DNA of 9,870 nucleotides from JAAFIP01 sp043769005 (lineage in GTDB: Bacteria; Pseudomonadota; Gammaproteobacteria; Burkholderiales; Burkholderiaceae_C): contig JAYVJV010000066.1 of NCBI GenBank assembly GCA_043769005.1, positions 1 to 9,870 on the forward strand, written 5' to 3'. How positions within the stretch are numbered: the stretch's first letter is position 1; each line of letters opens with the position of its first letter. The notes below the pieces were generated by a model. The model was not told the DNA's origin. It made no database searches and worked only from the letters and a program-made list of their open reading frames with translations. A program made the position numbers and the translations under genes. Shown piece by piece: positions 1 to 6,007 of this stretch.

Positions 1-461
1 ATGTCGCGCGTCATGCCGCCGGTTTGCCGCTCCAGGTGAAAGCGCAGGCTCAAAGCGTGCAGGTGCTCAAAGGTTTCCAGCGCAATGGTGCGCGCCGTGC
101 CCTGCGTAGCCTTGGCAAACACCAGCTCGCGCAGCTCAGTAAACAAAGACGTTGACAAGCGCAGCGCCGCATAGGCCAGCAGCAGCGCCATGGGCACCAC
201 CAGCACCACCTGCGGGTCGCCCGGCTTGATGGCCAGGGCATCGACCAGGTCTTTGAGCAAGAGCGGCACGCTGACGTTGGCCACCTTGGCCCCCACCATA
301 AAGCCCAGCGCCGCCAACACCCGCCATTTGTAGCGCCACAGGTAGGGAAACAGGCGCTTGAGCGTGGCCCAGTCGGACTGCGGTTTGACAGGAGCCTGGG
401 GTGGGGTGGAGCCGGACGGGTTGGCCGCTAAAGTGGGCGCAGGATTTCCAAGGGAACGCAT
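1..461 (-). CDS. ABC exporter, fused permease/ATPase, Atm1/MsbA type (N-terminal part; runs off the left edge)
   Basis: The reverse strand is open from an ATG at 461 to the window edge and gives 153 residues with no stop. After a proline-rich cytosolic leader (about residues 1-35) comes WRYKWRVLAALGFMVGAKV, the start of a first membrane helix (about 44-66). A second hydrophobic stretch follows (about 84-103). The segment LHALSLRFHLERQTGGMTRD (134-153) is typical of the first transmembrane domain of Atm1/HMT1/MsbA half-transporters, where it precedes the intracellular coupling helix. Known family members are homodimeric inner-membrane exporters, with Atm1 types handling glutathione- or metal-linked substrates. 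The ATPase half lies outside the window, so the substrate cannot be judged. An in-frame stop lies shortly upstream of the ATG, with one TTG start possible between them, and no clear Shine-Dalgarno is present. It diverges from the thioesterase gene across 56 bp. Confidence 0.85.
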   Translation of the reverse strand, partial: MRSLGNPAPTLAANPSGSTPPQAPVKPQSDWATLKRLFPYLWRYKWRVLAALGFMVGAKVANVSVPLLLKDLVDALAIKPGDPQVVLVVPMALLLAYAALRLSTSLFTELRELVFAKATQGTARTIALETFEHLHALSLRFHLERQTGGMTRD

Positions 462-481
462 GGGACAATATCTCAATCAAC

Positions 482-498
482 GTGGTGTGATTCACCAC
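482..498. promoter_or_regulatory. Inverted repeat in a divergent promoter region (possible operator)
   Basis: GTGGTG and CACCAC form a perfect 6-bp dyad around TGATT. It lies in the 56-bp gap between the divergent ABC exporter and thioesterase starts, where the promoters of both genes must sit. That position suits a regulator site. No regulator is encoded nearby, and the assignment is inferred from position and symmetry only. Confidence 0.3.
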
Positions 499-517
499 TT
501 AACCCCAGATTGTGCCT

Positions 518-925
518 ATGTCTACCAACTCAAGTGCTGCCGTGCCATTACCCACCCACAACGAACTGGTGCTCAAGGTCATCCCCATGCCCTCCGACTG
601 CAACGCCAATGGCGACATCTTTGGCGGCTGGGTCATGGCCCAGGTGGACTTGGCAGGCTCCGTCCTCCCCGCCCGCGTCGTGCGTGGCCGCATGGCCACC
701 GTGGCGGTGAACGAATTTATCTTCAAGCAACCCGTGCGGGTGGGCGACATCCTGAGCTTCTTCTCCGAGATTACGCGGATTGGCAATACCTCGGTGACGG
801 TGAAGGTCGAGGTGTATGCCGAGCGCTTTCGCTCGCAGGGCAGCTATGTCAAGGTCACCGAGGCATCGGTGACGTATGTGGCGATTGACGAGAATGGCAA
901 GCCTACTCCGGTGCCGAAGGGCTGA
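518..925 (+). CDS. Acyl-CoA thioesterase, YciA-like hotdog fold
   Basis: The 135-residue protein has the length of YciA (about 132 residues). The segment SDCNANGDIFGGW (26-38) followed by AQVD (41-44) matches the YciA/HI0827 family signature, in which the Asp of the second segment (here D44) is the catalytic acid. VNEFIFKQPVRVGDIL (65-80) is the hotdog-fold beta-strand region. The family hydrolyses acyl-CoA thioesters in the cytosol to free CoA and a carboxylic acid, with broad chain-length preference. I chose the ATG at 518. A GTG at 512 would add two residues, and neither start has a good Shine-Dalgarno. The gene stands alone between a divergent exporter and a convergent gap, so its physiological substrate is not indicated. 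The family assignment is secure. Confidence 0.9.
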   Translation: MSTNSSAAVPLPTHNELVLKVIPMPSDCNANGDIFGGWVMAQVDLAGSVLPARVVRGRMATVAVNEFIFKQPVRVGDILSFFSEITRIGNTSVTVKVEVYAERFRSQGSYVKVTEASVTYVAIDENGKPTPVPKG

Positions 926-965
926 CGTTTTGTATGACTAATTGGGCTGTAGGTCAGTAAATACT

Positions 966-992
966 TGCGTAAGAAGCTATTGAATATATAGC
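966..992 (+). repeat. 27-bp interspersed repeat, copy A (intergenic)
   Basis: The sequence is TGCGTAAGAAGCTAT, then nine variable bases, then AGC. The end folds as GCTAT-N7-ATAGC. It matches the other four copies in this window in length and orientation. It lies 40 bp after the thioesterase stop and is the only copy outside a gene. Confidence 0.7.
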
Positions 993-1046
993 GCATGGAT
1001 TGCACTTGAATTGCGGCGGGATGTGTGAAGATGCCATGCACGCAGA

Positions 1047-1142
1047 CGCATGACCACGCGGGCGGCATAGCGTTTGCAAATCGCCCTCATACTGGGGTAC
1101 CAGAAATCGGTCAATTTGCAAACGCTATACCGCCTTCATGCG
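1047..1142. repeat. Long imperfect inverted repeat (MITE-like or structured element)
   Basis: The left arm 1061-1081 and right arm 1114-1134 are inverted copies with 20 of 21 positions matching, separated by 32 bases. Each arm holds the 8-bp palindrome TTTGCAAA next to ATAGCG/CGCTAT. Beyond the arms the dyad resumes with CGCATGA (1047-1053) and TCATGCG (1136-1142), after a 7-base bulge on the left and one base on the right. The loop contains a small CTGG-GGTA-CCAG hairpin (1092-1103). No T-run follows, so it is not a typical intrinsic terminator, although it lies between convergent genes. It could be a miniature inverted-repeat element or a transcribed hairpin. Confidence 0.7.
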
Positions 1143-1144
1143 CA

Positions 1145-1156
1145 GTAGCGCGCTAC
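1145..1156. repeat. Perfect 12-bp palindrome GTAGCGCGCTAC with flanking dyad
   Basis: GTAGCGCGCTAC is self-complementary. It continues as ACCTG (1155-1159), which pairs with CAGGT at 1182-1186, and GGTAGC recurs at 1191-1196. The result is a second compound dyad just right of the long inverted repeat. It may be a hairpin terminator-like structure for the convergent genes or part of the same decayed element. Confidence 0.5.
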
Positions 1157-1203
1157 CTGTAGTTGCCGGAAAGTTATTGTCCAGGTGACGGGTAGCACGC
1201 GAG

Positions 1204-1311
1204 TTACTTCACCCGGCTCAGGCGTTCACCCATGCGAGTTTGCCAGCCCGCGCCGGTTGGTCGCCACCGCTCAATGACATCGACCAGCGCGCAGTCGATC
1301 AGGCGGATTAG
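1204..1311 (-). pseudogene. C-terminal fragment of a BrnA-like (COG3514) antitoxin
   Basis: On the reverse strand a frame ending with TAA at 1204-1206 reads LIDCALVDVIERWRPTGAG followed by WQTRMGERLSRVK. The combination of an [acidic]-V-[IVL]-E-x-[WF] helix, then TG-x-GWQTRM, then a final amphipathic helix is characteristic of the C-terminus of BrnA antitoxins of type II toxin-antitoxin pairs, as I recall that family. Upstream the frame runs into the amidase stop region and to a stop near 1370 with no start codon, and no BrnT-like toxin is present. Only about 35 residues are recognisable, so this is a remnant left by deletion or replacement. The match was made by eye and a chance resemblance is possible. 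Confidence 0.45.
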
Positions 1312-1325
1312 TGAACACGCTTTGT

Positions 1326-2768
1326 CTACGCCAGCGTCGGAAGCCTGTGCAGCACCTCCTGGGCTGTCTGTTCATAGGCAGTGGCCAGTTGCAGCACCCC
1401 CAAGTCGTCCTGCGGCTTGCCGATGATTTGCATGCCCATGGGCAAACCAGCATCGCTAAAGCCGCAGGGGATGCTGATGCAGGGCAGGCCTGCAAAGGTG
1501 GCGTAGATCACGCCTTCCATCCAGCGGTGGTAGGTGTCCATGCTACGCGCGCCGTTGGCCGTCATGATCTGCTGGGGCCAGCGCTGCTCGACTGCAAAGG
1601 GCCACACCTGGGTGCTGGGCAGGGCGAGGTAGTCAAACTTTTCAAACAGGGTGAGCAGGTGCTGGTAGAAGCTGCTGCGGGTGGCGCTGGCCTGCATGAA
1701 CTGAGCGCCCGTCAGGCTTTGCGCGCTGTCGTGCTCCCACAGGGCTTCGGGTTTGATCTGTTCTCTGTTCTTCGGTTGTAGCAGGAAAGGCGCTATGCGC
1801 GAGGCGACCAGCGCCTTGCGCCACACCAACCATGCATCCCACACGCGCTCGGGTGCAAAGCCCAAGGCGGTGGGCTCTACCGCGCAACCGATCTGCTCCA
1901 GACGCTTTAAACCTTGGCCGCATACGTCCAGAATGCCGCGTTCTGTCGCCAGATAGCCATTCAGGTCACCCAGCCAGCCGATACGTTTATTTTTACCATT
2001 AAATTCGGCTGCATCCCTTTGAAAACCAGCGTAAGCAGCTATAGAAAGAGGAGCGCGTGGGTCGAAACCAGACTGCGTCTGCAGCAGCATGGCCAGGCTT
2101 TTCACGTCGCGTGCCATGGGGCCTTCGGTGCCCAGCTGCGCTGTCCACACATCGGCGGCGGGCCACATGGGTACGCGGCCTTGGGAGGGGCGCAGGCCAA
2201 AGAGGTTGCACCAGGCAGCGGGGTTGCGCAGGCTGCCCATAAAGTCGCTGCCGTCGGCTACGCTGAGCATGCCGGTGGCCAGCGCTGCCGCTGCGCCGCC
2301 GCTGGAGCCACCGGGGGTTTTGCTCAAATCATACGGGTTGCGGCTGGTGCCAAACACCGGGTTAAAGCTGTGCGAGCCCAGGCCAAACTCGGGCACATTG
2401 GTTTTGCCGATCACGATCGCGCCCGCCGCCTTCATGCGCTGCACCATCAGGCCGTCTTCCTGGGGCACAAAGTCGGCCATCAGGGGGCTGCCCAGGGTGG
2501 TACGCAGGCCTGCGGTGGGCGCCAGGTCTTTGATGGCTTGGGGAATGCCGTGCAGCCAGCCCATGGACTGGCCCTTGGCCAACAGGGTGTCGTAGTGGTC
2601 GGCTTCTTTCAGCAGTTCGTCCGCATCGCGCAGGCTGACGATGGCGTTGACCTGGGGGTTCACCTGCGCAATGCGTGCAAGCGTAGCGGCCATCAGCTCG
2701 CGGCACGACAGGGCCTTGGCATGCAGCAGGCGGGAGATCTCGTGGGCGGGGAGATGGGTGGTTTCCAT
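1326..2768 (-). CDS. Amidase-signature family hydrolase (amidase 1)
   Basis: The 480-residue protein contains the full Ser-cisSer-Lys triad of the amidase-signature family. Lys80 lies in GIPQAIKDLAPTAG, cis-Ser155 in TPGGSSGGAAAALA, and nucleophile Ser179 in GSDFMGSLRNPAA. The S155-S179 spacing of 24 matches known members such as FAAH. The variant GSDFMGSLRNPA and the following LFGLRPSQGRVP define a common proteobacterial subfamily usually annotated simply as amidase. The enzyme is cytosolic and should cleave a C-N amide bond, with unknown substrate. I chose the ATG at 2768. A GTG at 2795 would add nine residues with no family support. Residues about 240-256 (APLSIAAYAG onward) derive from a 27-bp interspersed repeat plus AT-rich flank. 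It diverges from amidase 2 across 83 bp. GatA is unlikely, since gatB and gatC are not adjacent. Confidence 0.88.
   Translation of the reverse strand: METTHLPAHEISRLLHAKALSCRELMAATLARIAQVNPQVNAIVSLRDADELLKEADHYDTLLAKGQSMGWLHGIPQAIKDLAPTAGLRTTLGSPLMADFVPQEDGLMVQRMKAAGAIVIGKTNVPEFGLGSHSFNPVFGTSRNPYDLSKTPGGSSGGAAAALATGMLSVADGSDFMGSLRNPAAWCNLFGLRPSQGRVPMWPAADVWTAQLGTEGPMARDVKSLAMLLQTQSGFDPRAPLSIAAYAGFQRDAAEFNGKNKRIGWLGDLNGYLATERGILDVCGQGLKRLEQIGCAVEPTALGFAPERVWDAWLVWRKALVASRIAPFLLQPKNREQIKPEALWEHDSAQSLTGAQFMQASATRSSFYQHLLTLFEKFDYLALPSTQVWPFAVEQRWPQQIMTANGARSMDTYHRWMEGVIYATFAGLPCISIPCGFSDAGLPMGMQIIGKPQDDLGVLQLATAYEQTAQEVLHRLPTLA
2028..2054 (+). repeat. 27-bp interspersed repeat, copy B (inside amidase 1)
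   Basis: The sequence is AGCGTAAGCAGCTAT, nine variable bases, then AGC. It lies inside the minus-strand amidase 1 gene and is read there as APLSIAAYA. An AT-rich stretch (about 1985-2005) lies immediately beside it and is unlike the rest of the gene. Confidence 0.75.
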
Positions 2769-2851
2769 AGGGACGATCCGTAGGTTTGGGAACACAATGG
2801 TCGATTATGACTTTCGGACCTCCTTGTTTCTCGCACTAGAAAACCACCGCC

Positions 2852-4270
2852 ATGAAAACCAGTCTCGCTGATTGCACTGCCACCGAGCTCATTGCCCTGT
2901 ACCACAGCGGCCAAGCCTCGCCGCGCGAGGCGCATGCAGCGGCGCTGCAGCGGATTGAAAAATTAAATCCCGTTTTAAAAGCTTTTTGCCACTTAGACCA
3001 AGAAGCATCAGCGCAAGCAGCTATCAAAAGTGAAGCGGTGTGGGTGGCACACCGCAAAAACGGAACGGCGGTCGGCGCATTGGAAGGCGTGCCCACCTGC
3101 ATCAAGGATTTAATTCTCACTGCGGGCATGCCCACCCTGCGCGGCAGCCACACCGTAGATGCAGCCCAGGTGTGGGATGTGGATGCCCCCGTGACTGCGC
3201 GGCTCAAGGAGGCGGGCGCTGTCATCCTGGGCAAAACCAGCACGCCCGAATTTGGCTGCAAGGGCGAGACCAACTCGCCGCGCACTGGTATCAGCCGCAA
3301 CCCCTGGGATCCTAGTAAAACCCCCGGCGGCAGCAGTGGCGGCACGGCAGCGGCTGTGGCCGCAGGCATGGTGTCCATCGGCGTGGGCACCGATGGTGCG
3401 GGCAGTGTGCGCATTCCGGCTGCCTTTTGCGGCAACTTTGGTTTCAAACCCAGCTTTGGCCGCGTGCCCGCCTATCCGCTGTCGCCCTTTGGCAGCGTGG
3501 CGCACCTGGGGCCACACACCATGAGCGTGACAGACGCGGCGTTGATGATGAATGTGATGGCCCAGCCCGACGCGCGCGACTGGACATCGCTGCCCTACGA
3601 CGGCCTGGACTACCTGCAAGACCTAGGCAAGGGCGTCAAAGGCCTGCGCATCGCCTACTCGCCCACCTTGGGTTTTGCAAAAAATGTACATCCGGAAATC
3701 GCTGCGGCGCTGGACACAGCGGCCCAGCAGTTTGAGGCACTCGGTGCCATCGTTGAAAAGCTCGACCCCGGCTTTGAAGACCCGCTGGACATTACTACCG
3801 GGCTATGGTTTGTGGGTGCCTGGACGGTGTGGAACACGCTCAGCCTCGCGCAGCAAGCCGTGTGCGACCCCGACTTCAAGGCCGAGGCTGAAATGGGCGC
3901 GCAGATCAGTGCGCTGGAGGTTCAGCGGCTGCACCTGCGGCGCGGCGCTTTGGGCAGCCACATGCGCCAGTTTATGCAGCGCTACGACCTACTGCTTACC
4001 CCGGCAGTGTCCATCCCCGCGTTTGAGGCAAAGGCTGCGGGTCACTCCCCCATGAACCCGCACGCCATGCTGGGCTGGACCCCCTTTAGTTACCCGTTTA
4101 ACCTGACGCAACAACCCGCTTGCTCCTTGCCCTGCGGTGTGACGAGCGCTGGCCTGCCGATGGGCTTGCAACTGGTGGGCCCCATGTTTGGTGACGCGCT
4201 GGTGCTGCGCGCCGCGCATGCCTATGAAACGGTCAACCCGATAGCGCGGCCCGCGTTGGATTGGGCATGA
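2852..4270 (+). CDS. Amidase-signature family hydrolase (amidase 2)
   Basis: The 472-residue protein has all catalytic residues of the amidase-signature family. Lys85 lies in GVPTCIKDLILTAG, cis-Ser161 in TPGGSSGGTAAAVA, and Ser185 in GTDGAGSVRIPAA, followed by FCGNFGFKPSFGRVP. The GTDGAGSxRIPA form is closer to the canonical signature than that of amidase 1, so the two are distant paralogues rather than a recent duplication. The C-terminal PACSLPCGVTSAGLPMGLQLVGP is the usual end of the domain. It should hydrolyse a small amide in the cytosol, substrate unknown. The ATG at 2852 fits the family N-terminus. Residues about 53-62 (SAQAAIKSEA) come from a 27-bp repeat. Its stop overlaps the ATG of the next gene (ATGA), so the two are probably co-transcribed. 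Confidence 0.9.
   Translation: MKTSLADCTATELIALYHSGQASPREAHAAALQRIEKLNPVLKAFCHLDQEASAQAAIKSEAVWVAHRKNGTAVGALEGVPTCIKDLILTAGMPTLRGSHTVDAAQVWDVDAPVTARLKEAGAVILGKTSTPEFGCKGETNSPRTGISRNPWDPSKTPGGSSGGTAAAVAAGMVSIGVGTDGAGSVRIPAAFCGNFGFKPSFGRVPAYPLSPFGSVAHLGPHTMSVTDAALMMNVMAQPDARDWTSLPYDGLDYLQDLGKGVKGLRIAYSPTLGFAKNVHPEIAAALDTAAQQFEALGAIVEKLDPGFEDPLDITTGLWFVGAWTVWNTLSLAQQAVCDPDFKAEAEMGAQISALEVQRLHLRRGALGSHMRQFMQRYDLLLTPAVSIPAFEAKAAGHSPMNPHAMLGWTPFSYPFNLTQQPACSLPCGVTSAGLPMGLQLVGPMFGDALVLRAAHAYETVNPIARPALDWA
3010..3036 (+). repeat. 27-bp interspersed repeat, copy C (inside amidase 2)
   Basis: The sequence is AGCGCAAGCAGCTAT, nine bases, then AGC. It lies in frame in amidase 2 and encodes SAQAAIKSEA, in a surface-helix region before the catalytic lysine motif. 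An AT-rich stretch around 2958-2988 precedes it. Confidence 0.75.
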
Positions 4271-4722
4271 AATTACCGTTTCGGATCACCCGCACAGCGC
4301 TGTGGTTGTGGGCCTTGCCGCTCACGCTGTGCGGCCTGCCGCTGTGGTGCCTGATGCATGTGCAGCAGCGACGCACAGGGCAAAAATATGTATATAACAC
4401 CACTGTAGCTCATATAAAACAAGCGCAAGCAGCTATTGTATTTATAGCGTACGGAAACACCGCCAAATGGCTGCTACAGCGCCATCCGTTTGGCGAAATG
4501 GAGGCCATGGCGATTGGCTGCTGTGTCTTTGCGCAAGATCGGGCTTGCTTGGACCGCACGCTGGCCCACGAGCTGGTGCATGTGCAGCAGGCGCTGCACT
4601 GGGGGCCATTCTTTCCAGGCGCTTACGCACTGAACTCGGTGTGGCAAAAATGCTGTGGACACTGTCCGTACACAAACAATTACTTCGAACTACAGGCCAA
4701 CGACACTGTGAATAAGCACTAA
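4267..4722 (+). CDS. Small membrane-anchored protein with HELVH (gluzincin-like) motif, function unknown
   Basis: The 151-residue protein starts with a hydrophobic stretch (about residues 11-30), probably a signal anchor. A segment ending HPFGEMEAMAIGCCVFAQDR precedes LAHELVHVQQALHWGPFFPG (99-118). HELVH (101-105) is the HExxH zinc-site pattern. The downstream ALNSVW...NNYFELQAN resembles the NPFExEA ending that I recall in small uncharacterised proteobacterial proteins with the same HExxH-Q-WGP-F layout, and E141 is a candidate third ligand. Peptidase activity is inferred and unproven. It is short for a protease and may only bind metal. The ATG at 4267 overlaps the amidase 2 stop, suggesting translational coupling. 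Residues about 52-61 (QAQAAIVFIA) are read from a 27-bp repeat in an AT-rich patch. Confidence 0.7.
   Translation: MKLPFRITRTALWLWALPLTLCGLPLWCLMHVQQRRTGQKYVYNTTVAHIKQAQAAIVFIAYGNTAKWLLQRHPFGEMEAMAIGCCVFAQDRACLDRTLAHELVHVQQALHWGPFFPGAYALNSVWQKCCGHCPYTNNYFELQANDTVNKH
4422..4448 (+). repeat. 27-bp interspersed repeat, copy D (inside the HELVH gene)
   Basis: The sequence is AGCGCAAGCAGCTAT, nine bases, then AGC. The end forms the perfect dyad GCTAT-N7-ATAGC, so this is the best-preserved copy together with A. It is read in frame as QAQAAIVFIA. The 40 bases before it are strongly AT-rich within a GC-rich gene. Confidence 0.78.
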
Positions 4723-4743
4723 AGAGTTCATTTTCCAAGTCAA

Positions 4744-4763
4744 AAAACACCTGTAGGTGTTTT
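4744..4763 (+). terminator. Rho-independent terminator after the amidase 2 / HELVH operon
   Basis: AAAACACC and GGTGTTTT form a perfect 8-bp stem around TGTA, 21 bases after the stop codon at 4722. The A-tract on one side and T-tract on the other let it work in either direction, although the T-run on the plus strand is short. Confidence 0.7.
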
Positions 4764-4809
4764 CACCTTCCAGGAGCGCCTGCGGACTCGTTAAGCTAGC
4801 CGCATCGTT

Positions 4810-4815
4810 GAGAGG
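4810..4815 (+). promoter_or_regulatory. Ribosome binding site supporting a GTG start
   Basis: GAGAGG lies 11 bases before the GTG at 4827. The alternative ATG at 4854 has no comparable site, so this favours the GTG start. An ATG at 4822 is out of frame and gives only a short ORF. Confidence 0.4.
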
Positions 4816-4826
4816 CACGCGATGAC

Positions 4827-5963
4827 GTGCGCATCCAAAAAATCAGATTGTTTATGCTATCCAGACTCAAAGCCAACCCCTGGCACAACACGCAGCCTGC
4901 GCTGGAGCCCATATCCAGCCAAGAGCGCCAAGACCTAGTGGCACTGGCCACCTTAGTCCCCCGCAAGTTTGAAGCCTTTGAGGTCTGGCTGCTGGCTTTT
5001 TGCGGCCTGTATGGCCTGCTGGTCACTGCGGTGGTCACCCATAGCTCTGCCAGCACCTTTGCTGCCTGCGGGGCCTTTCTGGCCATGGCGGTCTGGCGCT
5101 ACTACCGTCCTGCGCGCACACAAAAGCAGTGGATGCTGGGTGCTTTTATGGCCCTGGCCATCGTCGGCGGTATTTATGCCGACCCCAGCTCGGGCGGCAG
5201 CGTGGGGCCGTATTTGTACCTGCTTTTGCTGATGGCCGTGGTCTATCCTTTGTTAATGGACTCAACTTTTGCCTTGGTGTATGCCGTGTGCCTAATTTTG
5301 CTGTACTTTTTTGCTGGCCAGCACCGACTGGGCGAGGTGAGTAAAGAGCTATTTTTATTGCGCGCCGTGTTACTGATGGGCCTGTGCGCACTGTCGACGC
5401 GTTTTGGTGTGATCATGCGCCAGGTAGAGCACAGCGTAGAGCGCCTGCGCCACGACATTGCCAGCCTGGCCTATAACGAACATGGTTTGGTGCGCTATGG
5501 CAGCCGTTCACTTACGCTATGCCACCAAACCGCCAAGCCTTGCACCTTGGTGCTGCTGTGTATGCCGCGCGACTGGTTCAGCCCCTTGCATATGGGCGGC
5601 AATAGCAGCGATTATTCTGCTAAAGAATCGCCCAAGGTGCAGATTCAGGCCTTGCGTGATATGGAGCATAGCCTGAGCAGTGCATTGCCTGGCGATGCCC
5701 TGGTGGCACGCAGCCAGCAAGGCGATTGGGTATTGTTGGTGCCGGGATTGAACCGCCTGGCGGTAATTACCAAGCTAGAAAAAACCTTTGGCAGGCCGAT
5801 ACAACTGTTGTTTGGCCCGCGCAGTGAAGAAATGTTTGTGGCCCTCACACCGTGCGCAGTAGAGAGCATGGGCAGCGATGACCGCATCGACAAAATGCTG
5901 GCCCGTGCTTACGATATCTGGCAGCGCGGTGTGCGCACGGGAGCGGTCGATCTGACCGGATAA
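4827..5963 (+). CDS. Membrane protein with six TM helices and a degenerate GGDEF domain
   Basis: The 378-residue protein has six likely transmembrane helices (about 53-71, 75-92, 103-118, 128-143, 147-163, 176-196). A linker helix (about 197-215) leads to a cytosolic domain. That domain has the order and length of a GGDEF fold: LVLLCMPRDW (241-250) in the place of the first core strand, then GDALVARSQQGDWVLLVPGL (289-308) where active cyclases have the D-x-(V/L)-x-R-x-GGDEF segment. The end LARAYDIWQRGVRTGAV resembles the usual AD-x-AMYxAKxxGRN ending. The GGDEF signature is replaced by QQGDW (297-301), so cyclic-di-GMP synthesis is unlikely. A regulatory or sensing role at the inner membrane is more plausible. 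I place the start at the GTG because of GAGAGG upstream; ATG 4854 would remove nine residues. No EAL domain is present. The GGDEF assignment is an inference from a weak pattern. Confidence 0.65.
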   Translation: MRIQKIRLFMLSRLKANPWHNTQPALEPISSQERQDLVALATLVPRKFEAFEVWLLAFCGLYGLLVTAVVTHSSASTFAACGAFLAMAVWRYYRPARTQKQWMLGAFMALAIVGGIYADPSSGGSVGPYLYLLLLMAVVYPLLMDSTFALVYAVCLILLYFFAGQHRLGEVSKELFLLRAVLLMGLCALSTRFGVIMRQVEHSVERLRHDIASLAYNEHGLVRYGSRSLTLCHQTAKPCTLVLLCMPRDWFSPLHMGGNSSDYSAKESPKVQIQALRDMEHSLSSALPGDALVARSQQGDWVLLVPGLNRLAVITKLEKTFGRPIQLLFGPRSEEMFVALTPCAVESMGSDDRIDKMLARAYDIWQRGVRTGAVDLTG

Positions 5964-5970
5964 GCCACCA

Positions 5971-5998
5971 GGCGCTGAAGTAGGGGTACTCCAGCGCC
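5971..5998. terminator. Hairpin between convergent genes (likely bidirectional terminator)
   Basis: GGCGCTG and CAGCGCC (7 bp) followed inward by one A/C mismatch and AGTA/TACT (4 bp) enclose a GGGG loop. The hairpin occupies most of the 44-bp gap between the convergent GGDEF-like and Kbp-like genes. There is no T-run, so efficiency as an intrinsic terminator is uncertain. Confidence 0.5.
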
Positions 5999-6007
5999 GG
6001 GGGTGCT

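Noticed and set aside
844..1068. 74-codon minus-strand reading frame overlapping the thioesterase end
   Set aside because: It overlaps a secure gene antisense, crosses a repeat copy, has no recognisable motif and no Shine-Dalgarno.
1061..1134. Possible integron attC site from the strong inverted repeat
   Set aside because: No GTTRRRY / RYYYAAC core sites are present at the arms, and no integrase or gene cassettes are nearby.
1914..2783. 289-codon plus-strand reading frame opposite amidase 1
   Set aside because: It lies wholly antisense to a gene with a complete catalytic triad. Its composition (Gly, Ala, His, Gln rich) is typical of shadow frames in GC-rich DNA.
2818..2825. Perfect Shine-Dalgarno AAGGAGGT on the minus strand upstream of amidase 1
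   Set aside because: It lies 22 bases before the nearest in-frame start (GTG 2795) with a stop codon in between in that frame. No start codon sits at usable spacing, so it is probably coincidental.
1326..4270. Amidases as GatA subunits of Asp/Glu-tRNA amidotransferase
   Set aside because: No gatB or gatC is adjacent, and two divergent copies with differing signatures fit general amidases better.
5331..5363. Possible sixth copy of the 27-bp repeat (GAGTAAAGAGCTAT...)
   Set aside because: Only the AGCTAT core matches; the 5' part and final AGC do not, and the reading frame differs from the other genic copies.
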